Positions 24,640 to 36,090 of a stretch of DNA of 64,000 nucleotides are shown piece after piece (the first letter of the stretch is position 1; each line of letters begins with the position of its first letter). The DNA is from Tyto alba. Its lineage: Eukaryota > Chordata > Aves > Strigiformes > Tytonidae. The notes under the pieces were generated by a model. It was not told the DNA's origin and searched no databases. It saw only the letters and a program-made list of their open reading frames with translations. The position numbers and the translations under genes were made by a program. Location: assembly GCF_018691265.1 (NCBI RefSeq), contig NW_024881301.1, positions 13,948,752-14,012,751 of the forward strand, given 5' to 3'.

Positions 24640-26328
24640 CAGTCTCACAAATTCAGTCAAGGCCCTGAATGCACTCCCCTGCCCCAGGACTTTAGCTGGC
24701 CACATCCAAGACAAGCAGATAAGATCTGTTTTGAAGAAAGAAGTGGAAAAATCCTTAGTGAAGCTTCTTCCCATGGGATCTGCTTTAAAGCTGAAGCTCT
24801 CCCTTGAACCAGACACCTAGAAATCTATGGCACCTGATGGGGTGCACCCACAAGTGCAGTGGGAACTGTCTGGTGTCCTTGTGATGCCACTTTTTATTGT
24901 CTTTGAAATGTTGTGGTGATCTGAGGATATTTCTGAGTGTCAGAAGGCAGAAAATGTCACTCCTGTCCTCAAGGAAGTCTGCAGGTACAACAGGCTGGTC
25001 AGCCTCACCTCAATCCCTAGGAAGGTGATGGAGCAAATAATCTTTTATTTCAAAACACATTAAGGACAAGAAGGTGACTGGGAATAGTCAGAATGGATTT
25101 ATGAAAGGGACATCATGCTTAACCAACCTGATAGCCTTCTATGGTGTGATAGCTGTCTTGGTGATAAGGGGAGAGCAGTTGATGTTTATCTTGACTTCAG
25201 TTAGGCTTTCAACACCGTCTCCTGTGACATCCTCATAGAAAAACTGATAACAGGCTAGGTAAGTGGACAATGAAGTGGATTGGAAATTGGCTGAACGGCT
25301 GAGATCAGGGGTTTGTGATCGGTGGCACAAAGTCCAGCAGAAACAAGTCACTAGTGAAGTATCCCAAGGGCTGATACTACATCCAATACTGATTAACTTC
25401 TTTATTAATGATCTGGACAATGGGACAGAGTGCACCTTCAACAAGTCTATAGATGATACAAAACTGGGAGGAGTGGTTGATATGCCAGATAGTTGTGCTA
25501 TCATTCAGAGGGACCTCAGCAGGTTGGAGAAATGGGCAAAAAGGAACTTTATGAAGTTCAATGAAGGGAAATGTCAAGTCCTATATCTGGGGAGGAACAA
25601 CCTCATGCACCACTACTATACGCTTCAGGAACTGACTGGCTGGAAAGCAGCTATGCAAAAAAGACCTGGGGGTCTTGGTGAACAAGTTGACCATGAGCCA
25701 GCAATACATCCTTATTGTAAAGAAGCCTTATGGTGCCCTGGGCTGCATATGGAGGAGTGTTGCTAGCAGGTTGAAGGAGGTGGTCCTTCCCTTCCGCTCA
25801 GTCCTGGTGAGGCCACATCTGGAGTGCTGCGTCCAGTTCTGAGCTCCCCAGTGCAAGGGAGAGATGGGCATGCTGGAGCAAATCCAGTGAAGGGCCACTA
25901 AGATGATTAAGGGCTTGGAGCATCGGACATAGGAGGAAAGGCTAAGAGCACTGGGATTGTGTAGCCTTGAGCAGAGGAGGATCTTATCAAAGTACATAAA
26001 TACCTGGCAGGAGGGAGTAAAGAGGATGGAGCCAGGCTCTTCTCAGAGGTGGCCAGTGACAGAACAAGAGGTAATGGGTACAAAATTAATTATAAGAATT
26101 TTGTTGAAACATAAGAGAAAGTTTGTTTGCTTTTTATTTGAAGGATGACTGAGCACTGGCCCAGGTTGTCCTGAGAGGCTATGGAGTCTTCATTCTTGGA
26201 GATGTTCAGAACCCTACTGGACATGGCCCTGAGCAACCTGCTCTAGTTGAGTCTGCTTTGAGCTTGTGGGTTGGACTCAGAATTCCCCAGAGCTGCCTTC
26301 CAACCTCAGAAATTCTGTGATTCTGTGA
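24640..26328 (+). mobile_element. CR1 LINE, 5'-truncated, decayed reverse-transcriptase ORF
   Basis: Forward-strand remnants follow CR1 ORF2 order: APDGVHP near 24830, ENVTPVLKE near 24950, RLVSLTSIPRKVMEQII near 24995, GRAVDVYLDFS near 25170, a DLDNGTECTF / DDTKLGGV block at 25410-25480, DLSRLEKWAKRNFMKFNEGK at 25510-25570, [11 protein letters not shown] near 25810 and [10 protein letters not shown] near 25895. Stops and frameshifts break the frame, so it is not functional. The 3' end shows the hallmark ATTCTGTGATTCTGTGA at 26312-26328. The CR1 reverse transcriptase would have driven target-primed retrotransposition. The 5' limit is uncertain. Confidence 0.95.
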
Positions 26329-26751
26329 ACACTCTTTGGTGGTTGTTACAGGACCCTTTGACAACATCTTTTCCAAGACACAGAGAAAAAAGAAAGTAAG
26401 GACCATCAACATACAGATGTAAGCAGTAAACAACTGTCCCCTGGATCACCTGGAGATCTAAACTGATATTCTTTGTTTTAAAGCTTAAAAAGAGCAAACT
26501 GAACAGACTATGTTAGGTAGCACCAGTCTGTAACCAAAACACTGGGAAACTCTTCCTTATAATGTAGTGTGACAGTAATGTGATGAGCAGTAGCTCCCTG
26601 CCATTTCAAGGCTGTATTGAAAAGCAAGGTACACAAAGAACCTAAGGAACCTGATCTACCTCTTTGCTCCCTTAAAGTTTTGCTTTAGGTTTACCTTAGG
26701 TAAACTAATACCTTGAGTGAAGTAGAATACTAAAAACAAAGAAAAATTCTG

Positions 26752-26769
26752 CCCCCCCCCCCCCCCCCC
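26752..26769 (+). repeat. Poly-C tract (18 C)
   Basis: An uninterrupted run of 18 C following GAAAAATTCTG. Such homopolymers are length-unstable and error-prone in sequencing. Confidence 0.9.
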
Positions 26770-28970
26770 AAACTGAAAATAAAGCTCTCATTACAGAGAA
26801 GTAATTCACTGTCAAGCAGAATGTAGCAGATCAGGGTTGATATGACTGGAAGATGTGTCAGAACTGAATTTCAGAAAAGGATGTAATTTCTTTCTGAATC
26901 TCATTTAAAAGATCAAAACAGGGTAAGTGCTGTAAGTACATTTAATTCAACTTATATACTGAACTATAGAAATGGCCAGGAATACTTAGTTGTGACTAAC
27001 ATACTCTTCCTTTTTTGCCCCCTTCTTACACACTGTATTATCTCCACAGCCCAGTCATCCAGTATAAGCCAGTTTTCTTTCTCAAATTCTAATTAAAATT
27101 CACTATTCTCCTATGTTCATAAAGGCTCTTAAATATACTTTTGCACAGGATCCTCCCACCTGCTTACAATGACAACTGCTTGCCCACCGTTAAAATAAGA
27201 AAGAAGATAACTGAAATACCGGGAAAGTACATCCCCCTTGTTTATCTAGTGTGTGTTATATTGTTTATCTAATTAAATTGCAATTTCCTTTGGACAAGAC
27301 ACATGTGCAGAGCAGCAGAGAATTTCAATTTCCAAAGAAAAACTGAAAAACATCAAACTGAGAAACAACAGTCATGCACACAGCTCAGGGTGCAGGGGAA
27401 CCCTAAGTTGGTCTTTATCTTTGATAGCTGCAAAGCTTCCTGCACTAGGTCATGAACGTCCTCTTGATAGCTACACAATTTCCAACAAGGATATATTGTT
27501 ATATATTCATGAAGCTGTTGCTGCAGCTGGACGAGCTTCAGACACCATCTGATCTGCAGCCCTACCAGAGAGCCACTGCAGCAACCCTCAGCCTGATACT
27601 GGGAGGCACCAAGGAGCCAATCCTACTCCCATTGAAAGAAATGGGAAAATTCACATTTACTGTAGTAAAATATATAAGGTCCTAAGTTTCAGTGCTTCCA
27701 CTGACACTATTGTCAGTCAGTGACATCATACCTCAAAAATGTCCTTTATATAGGCAGTAGGGATTTTAAAAATCCAAACCCTTGAACAGAAATAAAATGT
27801 TTGATGCAATACCTGAAAACCTGGTTGCATATCTAACAGAGCTGACATGGCTACTCTTAAAATGACTAGACATTTCCTCTAGCAGCGTAGCATCAGCATT
27901 GCCACAGTTCCCTTCAAGCAAGAGATTTTAATTTACATACCTTTCCTCTGACAAATATCTTTCATACTGACAAATGATAGCCCTTTATTATCTTCCTGTT
28001 GTGTGGAGAAATAAAATAGATTGAAAGAGTTCCAGTTCTGTGTGTACATCAAGAACAGAGCTCACTCTTAAGACAGAGCCACCTGCTGACAGCCAAGTAT
28101 ATTAATTTTAAATCCTTAAAATCACAACTGCTTGGTGTTAATATCTCATGTTGATAACCAGAAAATAATGCATAGAAAATATATGAGTAGATTTTAATCA
28201 ACAGAAACATTCTACCCACATTGAATTTGGACTGCTATCTCTGTTTCCCATAAAACATCAGTTCTTGGCAATTTTTTTCTGACTCTTTATCTGTATCAAA
28301 GGGCTTTGAGGTAGAGAAGTTAAAAAGCAGGTCTACACAGCAACCCTGTTGAATCTTTAAGCATTTGTAAATCTGCACAGATACTACACATGATATGTGA
28401 GAGACCTGCCTTTTGGCAGTTACCGACACTTTGGGATTTTCATTTCAGAGGTGGGCAAATTTTTGTTCACCCTGATTCTGTTCAGTAGTGGTATGAGCTG
28501 CCAAAGCCAGAGGGCAAACAGCACAGCGTGACACAGCATATTCCTTACTAGTGTCCACATCAAGAATGTCTGATGGAATGGCTGGCTCTGAAAGACATGT
28601 TCGGTCTAAGGGTTTTAAACTGGCCTGTTTTCAGACTGATTATTCAGTCTGCTCTGCCTCATGCACCTGGGAACATTTCAGATGCCATCACCTGTGCACA
28701 CCTATGACAAAGCACCTGCCTTCAGTCCCTTTTTAAATCAGCCAGTGCACGTGCTGGTGTATTATGTGGTAAATACATGTGATGGCTTAAGGCCATGCAA
28801 AAGCAGAATATTTTCTGCAAATCTTTGTGACTGTGTTCATTTATTTCTGCATAGAGTTGGATGAAGAATGGGAGGGGGGGGTGCATACAGACCCTTAGGT
28901 ATCTGTTTATTTCCTTGTCTGGGGTGTACAGAAGCAATCCAACAAAATCTGATCCAGTTAGTGGTCTAGC
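26770..28970. other. Intergenic, no gene seen
   Basis: No recognisable exon. A fragment at about 27615-27665 (CCAATCCTACTCCCATTGAA) resembles ancient sauropsid repeat debris. Confidence 0.5.
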
Positions 28971-28979
28971 AACATTTGA

Positions 28980-29400
28980 TCCCTTTCTGCTCTCATCGTC
29001 CTCAACTGTCTCCTGCGTGAAAAGTAGACGGCTGCTGCCTGGAGCTGCACCTGGCTGTCCTGCCGTCCTGCACCACCTCCCAGCTCAGGGCTCGTGGAGC
29101 TGTAATTTACCCTGACCTGAGTCCTGCCCGTACACAAAAAAACCTTTCCTAGAGGCTAACTCAGCAGGCCTGGCTTGCCAATAGAGGGCAGTCCTACATT
29201 GGGATGGGTTTCTGCGCCCACGCCCTCAGATCCACGCGTGCCTGTGCTGCCTGCTGGATGCACACGGGCCGTACTGGAGCTTCCCCATCCGTCCCAGTCA
29301 GCCGGCCAGGGTGAGCGACAGATTTGCTCTGCACCTCTGGCACTGCCGAGCTGCTGCAATACAAGAGCACAAGAGCAGTGCTTTAAAATCTCACCCTATG
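28980..29400. other. GC-rich intergenic patch with a CTCF-like site
   Basis: A GC-rich stretch with CpGs in AT-rich surroundings. It includes TTGCCAATAGAGGGCAGT at about 29175-29192, close to the CTCF core (CCASYAGRKGGC) with one core mismatch. No exon with conserved reading frame is visible. Confidence 0.35.
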
Positions 29401-32200
29401 GCTCTCCTTGAGCCCTGCAAGAGGAATTAATTTCTGTGCATGCATCTCTTTGGTTAATGCTTGCCTCTATCAAGCAACACACAGGCACTACATACTTAAT
29501 GCCTCTGCACTTTTAACAGTATGTATGTTAGGAGGGAAAGATTAAACATATAATTAAAGATGGAAATAATTCATTCTAAAGGATTGTGGGTCTACATTTA
29601 ACCACTGTAAGAAGCAAAATGGACATTTGACACTGATACGGAGGAGCCAGCATCACAGAAAGGAATGTGCTATGCTGAAAAGCCAAATAGATATGAATAT
29701 AGTTAATATGTGGGTACAGGGTAAGGTGCTTCAGTTAGATCTGTGGAAATAACATGAAACATGACCAATCTACAAGGTTGTCCCACGGACAGCAACAAGT
29801 TTTAGACCACAATGACAGATTGGCCTGCTAAAGGGTGTCTCAAAGTGGAAACAAGTAGGCAGCGTCTGGCAGATCTCAGCAGGGGTGGCCAAAGCCTTCG
29901 CGAGACACCTTCAGCCAAGAGCCTGTGAGAGTCCATTCGGAGCAGATCCAAGCTCCCAGGTCTGCTCTCAGCCCAAACACAGCTTGCTCGTGGACCTCTT
30001 CCAGGAGATGCAGCTCAGAAAGCAGCCAGAGCATACATTTCAGCCGGATTCCTCATCCCTACGCTTACCCTAAAAATTGAACTTATTTGGCATAAAACTC
30101 AGAGTTAAAACAGCCTGACCTTTTACCTTGGATATGCTTATGGCAGTATATTGTGCATATAAAAGTACAGCTTGTTCTCTCCCCCAGTAGCCCTCAAGAG
30201 TGACTACATCAGCATTGTTTTCTTCTTTCTTTAAAAACAAACAAAATCCAAAACCAAAACATTAAAAAATGATGAGTAGGCCAAAATTTAGCTGAGAAAG
30301 TTGTTGAGGCAGAGGCCTTGGCTAAGTGCCTGTAAAAATCAATACAAGTCTTTCCATTTACTTAATGGGTTTTGACTGAGCCCTAAGTGAAGCGGGGAGC
30401 GGGGGAAATCTGTGCTGATTACCCACTAACAAAGAAGTGTTTGAAATAATCTGCTGCCATCTGTCTTTGTTTTGCTAACCCACTCAGCTGGGCCTGAAAG
30501 GAAAACCCATCAGATGAATAGAGAATTAATTATCGCAAGAACGAGATCCATTTGCATTTCTCACCTTCTTCAAGAACTACCCCCATGGACCATGTGGGAG
30601 ATTTCCTTGCATAATTACAAGCCACCATGAAATTAAAAGGCTACAGCTATTACATACATATATATGTACATCAAGCAAGTACATCATACATATATATGTA
30701 CATCAAGCAAGTCTAAAAAAAATTAGATTTCTTCAGCCTTGAAGAGCTGCTATAAGATTTCTGTTGTGTTCAGAAGGGCCAATAACATTATCTGGGTTTG
30801 GGGGTAGAAAGGAGTTTAAGTCTGTTTTATTGAAAGATTGATAACATTTCTTGTGGTTGTTCAACTCTCTCCGACTATATGGGCATTGAGCTGATTACAG
30901 GAATCTAATGCCACCACATGCAGTGTTATATGTGTGAAAGTCTACCTGGGGGAGAAAAAGGAATGACACCACAGAGACAAGAAAAGCTATGGAGGACCAG
31001 ATTATTTGATCCATTCTAACAGGAGGACAAATCCACTTTTTAGAGTAACCACCTGTAAGCAAGAGGACAGAAGCTTAGCAACAATCTGATAAATCAGTAT
31101 TTGGTCAGTATTGTAGAGGGGAGGAGGGGACACAGTTGACCACTTGCTTAGGAGCTGTGAAGTCCATTCCTATGGGAAGGAGTGGCATGCACAACACAGT
31201 CTGTGAGTCCAGTGACTCCGAGCCAGTGTGATGAATACGCAAAAACACTTCAGCCATTTGCTCTCATTGCAAATGCATATTTGTTTATCAGGCTCCTAAT
31301 GTAGCAAAATAACTGGAAATATATCTTCTCTGGCAAACCTTCACCAGGCAATGATACCACACAGAAAAGTTACATCTCTTCTTTCCATTTCCTCCAGAGA
31401 TGGTTACTTCAACTGCACGTTTATGTTAATCCCTCTACCAGCCGATCAAGAATGGGGGTTCTTCCATCAGAGCCTTATCCTTCACCTAGGGTGAGATAGT
31501 CTCCTAAGTGAATGCATTTTCCTGAGATCGTCACAATTCATGATCAACCTAAGATGATCTTTAATAAATAGTCTTCAGTTTTCAGGAAATTACTTTGGGT
31601 TTAGTCACATAAAAAAATGGGCACACATACAATTGAGACCCACAGAACATTTTGGTGTACTTTTCCAAAGCATCCAGAAGATTTTACTGACTCTGACTCC
31701 AAAGAAGTCACTTCCTAATTTCAAATTTCCAGAATATCCAAGCAGTAGTTATAATTCTCTCAGCATACTATATTTTACAGACAAAATGAAGTTTTGCTAT
31801 AACTTTACAAGAGTTCAGTGGCATTTATGAAGAGATTAATTTGTATGACATGCATGTCCAAAGGTGACAAAACGATGAAAAAGTATTTAACCTTGGTGAC
31901 TCATGTGGATGAAACTTGTGTTCTCTGCTGTGTGAACATGGCTGTAACTGTGTTTTTTGAACCTCGTGGAAGCCAGCAGAATGACTGACATCCAGACTGA
32001 CACCTGCTCTTTGGGTCCAAAATTCCTCTGCAATAAGACGTTACAGGAACAGAGTCATTCTCAGTCACTTATCACGGGAACATGGGTGAATACAGCAGTG
32101 GATATTCCAGTTCTGGGTGTGTCTATGACCTCTCTTATCAGGTCTGTAGTGGTAGTAATATGCCTCTGGTATCTGTCAGAAAGAGAATGGCTCAAATGTG
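29400..32200. other. Intergenic, no gene seen
   Basis: Contains the short tandem duplication at 30653-30712 and nothing else I can name. Confidence 0.55.
30653..30712 (+). repeat. 32-bp-period tandem duplication
   Basis: A 28-base identical block (CATACATATATATGTACATC plus AAGCAAGT) occurs at 30653-30680 and 30685-30712, with a 4-base spacer. Confidence 0.9.
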
Positions 32201-32213
32201 ACCATGAGATAAG

Positions 32214-32336
32214 GCTGGCAGCCCCATATCCTTCTCAACATGTTCCACTCGCTTCATTTCAGAAACTAAGCAAGACTGGGCCAGGTGCTACTTGGATGGT
32301 AGACCACCAGGAAAACATGCCTGGTTGGAGCAAAGT
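32214..32336 (+). pseudogene. 5S rRNA-derived sequence (5S pseudogene or 5S-headed SINE)
   Basis: Aligns over its whole length to vertebrate 5S rRNA. The head GCTGGCAGCCCCATA corresponds to GCCTACGGCCATA. AGAAACTAAGCAAGACTGGG corresponds to the box A region, GGAAGCTAAGCAGGGTCGGG. CTACTTGGATGGTAGACC corresponds to the box C region, GTACTTGGATGGGAGACC. The 3' arm is more diverged, so the terminal stem is poor. It is not a functional rRNA gene: internal-promoter bases are altered, and no T-run terminator follows directly. AmnSINE1-type retroposons start with such a 5S head, but I do not recognise the tRNA or Deu modules downstream. Confidence 0.75.
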
Positions 32337-34600
32337 GATAAACGGTATGATTTCTCAAGAATTATCCAGACTTATTACCAGTGTTCACCAGCTCTAGCCT
32401 CACCACTTCACTGTAAGTGAGAGGGTATAGTAACTTCATGCTCTGAAATGTCATGACCCACACCAGCTGGGTTTGTCAGGCATATTACCCGATGGTCAGA
32501 GTCAAAAAGCAGCAGAGCCGAAGCTAAGGGGCAGACAAGCCAGGAGACAGGTACATGGGCTGGGGTTGGTGGGGGAGGCACAAGCACAAATAGGAGGTTA
32601 TGAGGTGGGAGAGGATGAGAACTTTGGAGCTGAGGTGACTGGGGGCAGGAGGCTGCACTTGAGTGGTGGTAGAGAGCGAGGGGTGAATAGTGAGGTTCAG
32701 TCATTCAGATCTGGGAACTACTGACCTTACCGCATAAACCCATTCCCCTCCTTCTGCAGCCTGACCCACCTAAAGGCAGGCCTGAGGGAAACCTGTGGAT
32801 GCTGGAGTGCACCACAGGCCAACACAGTGGCTAACAACCAATCCCGTCCATAGGGATTATAAAAGACAGGTACACACCTATGATAACAGCCACAGTGTAA
32901 AAAAAGACCTGATAGAGTCTGAAGGCTGACTGTGGATATTTTGTAGGGATGGGTACAGAGGCAAGCCAGCTCTGGGCAGAAGGCATTTAGCTCCTAAATT
33001 AGGCTTGAACTCCAAACTAGCTCCAACAGTCACTTGAATTTGAGAGCTCCTGCAGCTTACCAAAAGCCTTTTTATCCAGAGAGTGTAAGTACCTGAGCAG
33101 AATCTAAAAGCAATAAGCCATAGCAATATGTTTTCTCAGTCTGTTTCAATCTGTGGTCCCTAAAAATTTCCTAGTGGAGCTGCTTTGAAAATTTCATGTG
33201 CACATAGATTACTGTGTAGTATCTATGAATCTAGTTCCTGCTTGTGCATCCCTTAAAAATTACTTCATCAGGCTCAGAGGTCAACATATCACAGGCTGAA
33301 ACACATTGATGCAAATGCAGTGAGACCCTCAGAAAGGTCACCCATTAAGCAGTCTGACTATCATTGCCTTAGTCTTTATGTTTTGGACAAAACCAAAGTA
33401 CAGTAATTGTTATTTCTAATTAAACTTTTAAAGCGTGCCATATAAGACATAAACTAGAGATACTCCTTGTCCACAAAGATTTTTAAAATCTACTTTTTAA
33501 ATTAATTAGTGCAGCTACCAAATAAGCATGAGCTCACAGCTCAGTCTGGAGGGTTAGTAGTTCTAGAGTGTTGCCTGAAGCTCTTCAAGATCTGTTATAA
33601 AAATCGTAACATTTCTGTGCAGCTATGGGACAATTCCACACTTGATAGCCTCTCATTTTGTGGCAAAAAGCCTCATAAAATAAAATTTAAATGCTTATAA
33701 AACAAAATATTCTTTCTGAATAATATTTTCTTCCTGTAAGGAGTATCACTAAACAATAATAAACTGTAAAGATGTTAGAAACAAACAAAAATTAACAGTG
33801 ATTTATTTTTATTTGGAGCTTATACATTTTTGAAGTTGCAACTTTTGAAATGTAAAATAAAAGATTTCAGATTATACTTGGCATGATCAGAATAAACAAA
33901 TACTAATTTTCCAGTACATTATCTTCAATAATGAATCTCATGGGCTATATTTCTGCTTTTCATTACTGCTGTCACAATGTAGCTCCCAATAAGTCATCTT
34001 TCAGTTAAGTGCTGTCCACAAATATCTGCAACTCATTCACACATACAGTATTGCAAAGGAGGTAAGTAAAGGCAAAGCCTGACCTTCCAATTTTAATATC
34101 CTGTCTAGTTATAAAACATCTGAATTCAAATCAGTGTTCAAAGAATTTCACTGAAATACTCTTGGCAGAGTATTTTTTCCCATGTATACAGCATGTGCCC
34201 ATCCATTAACACTGTCTTGATCTTATTGTTAAAATCACTGAAAACAAAAAAGAACAAAGTAAAACAAAACACTCACCCACGAAATCTCATAATAAAGAAC
34301 ATTTTTCTGGGCCAGATGGTTCACTGCAGTGAAGGGTCAGTCTTTTGTTCAAACAGGGCTTTCAACAGTGGAATCTTTGCTAGCCACAGAACCATTTCCA
34401 GTCAATTACAGAGGATTTTAATTAGTACCAAAAAATGTTCCCAGCTTCTTTTGCATAGCTTTGCAGAGCAGCGAAATCACCTTTAGGAGGAGCTGCATAC
34501 CCTCCTGTACAGCTCCATAGCTCCTGAAAAGCTGTTAGGCACTATAGAATGCAGTTTAATTAACAAAGATTCTGAAAAAGATGGAAAATGATAAAAGACA
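32337..34600. other. Intergenic, no gene seen
   Basis: Includes a purine/G-rich stretch at about 32540-32690 and otherwise AT-rich sequence. No conserved ORF. Confidence 0.5.
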
Positions 34601-34619
34601 GCCCCATGGGATCTTTTAC

Positions 34620-34730
34620 TCCACAGTCTTTTCTCAAAATAATCAGCTGTATCTAAGACTTCTGTGATGGATGCTTGTCTAATTTGCTCTTAAAAACCTT
34701 CAGTGGTGATGCTGTAGTGGTTAACACAAG
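34620..34730 (-). mobile_element. Ancient CR1/L3-like LINE 3' fragment, minus strand
   Basis: The minus strand reads AAGGTTTTTAAGAGCAAATT then AGACAAGCATCCATCACAGA. This resembles the C-terminal part of CR1-type ORF2 (family pattern EVFKSRLDKHL) and its following 3' sequence. Highly diverged. Confidence 0.4.
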
Positions 34731-35109
34731 TATTAAGAATGAACAGCCAAATCTTTAACATGAACAGACTGACAAAAACAAAGCAGAACCAGAGGCAGTG
34801 GAGATAGAAATCTGTTGAATTGTAAAAGCACTTTAGAAACAAATATTTTTATTTTGAGGACACAGTGAAGAAAAGAAAGTTGGGTATCTATGGAAGGGAT
34901 AAGAAATAATTCAATTTACTTAGGGATGGTCACAAGAGTGATTCTAACAGAAATCAGGATTAGACAGCCAAAACCAAGATAGGGCAGAAAGGCTGAATAG
35001 AAGGTCAGCTTTTGCAAATCTAAGCCAACCTTTCTGATCTGTTACCTTTGTTGCTGTAAATACACCTGTTCACTTCTTGCAATCACCTTTTAGGTCAAAG
35101 GAAGCCACG

Positions 35110-36090
35110 TACAGGAAGACTTCATTCTGCATTAATCTCACTCATATAATTTATTGGAGCTTTGAGAAATAGAAGGAATGTCCAAACTGATCCTTGGTGT
35201 CCTGATTTGTCCTTTGTGTCATTTGAACACTGGCCCAAGCAATGTCTGTGTCTAATTGATTTCACACCGTCAGTAGGCAACTGATCCCAGCATCTAAGTG
35301 TCAACTTAGAGTTGAAATGTTTCTTAATGGACAATTTAATTCTCCCTTCCTACAGGTTAGGCTCCTGTAGGCATAAAGAAAATTTTGTTCCATTCCTTTT
35401 CACGGAGTTCTCTAAAATCATTGAAGCCCATGATTCACATCTCCACTCAAACTTCCTATTTCCCAACCTACTCAGCTCATACACCATATTTTCTGGATCT
35501 CTGATCATTCCTACTTTCTTCTGGGTTTGTTCCAAGTTGTCAACTTTTTTCTTGAAGCGTGGTAAGGAAAACCTGGCCTGATACTGCACTCTCACCAATG
35601 TGAAGTTGCATGAAAAACTGCTTCAAATGCCACCTTCTCCCAGTTAACCATGTCATGTGCAGACTTTTTTTTTTTGTCATAGCAATAGGACTGCTGTGAG
35701 GAGTGACATAAGCAAACTTGTTTAACTTGAACTGCAGTGGATAAGTAACACATACAGAGTCAGTCACTGAACCTCAGCAAAGGGACAGTAAAACAGTAAG
35801 AGGAATTAATGCAGTTGCTTATTCAACTCCACCTCTAGTGTTCACTCCCTTCAACATCAGCCAATGTACTTTGTCCCCTGGATGATTAGTGTTTTCAGTG
35901 ACAACTGAAGCAAAACATTGCTAAATATTCTGGCCTCCTTACCTCAACCTACAGTTCATTTTCCCTCTCTGTAAAAGAGTGGGATGATTCTGCCTCTTAC
36001 AGCTAGTGTCCTTACACTGAATGTTATCTTGTCACATCTGTTTTTAATGAGATGTTATTTTTTGCCTTGACCTGCCAGATTTGGCTCATG
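35110..36090 (-). mobile_element. Ancient CR1-like LINE fragment, antisense, decayed
   Basis: On the minus strand several patches follow the order of a CR1/L3-type ORF2. A block near 35890-36080 resembles the linker before the reverse transcriptase. A block at 35480-35580 reads like the family segment after VRPHLEYCVQFW (tacaagaaggatgtggac-type). A block at 35280-35350 resembles the late ORF2 region. Identity is low and the reading frame is destroyed. Confidence 0.4.

Noticed and set aside
25139..25766. ORFs of 121 and 167 codons as host genes
   Set aside because: The + strand ORF is a CR1 reverse-transcriptase remnant and the minus-strand ORF is its shadow.
31957..32397. 146-codon + strand ORF
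   Set aside because: Its second half is the 5S-rRNA-derived sequence, so it cannot be a conserved protein.
35090..35105. AGGTCAAAGGAAG as a PPAR response element upstream of CIDEA
   Set aside because: The second half-site has three mismatches to AGGTCA, and the site is about 3 kb upstream within old repeat sequence; too weak to annotate.
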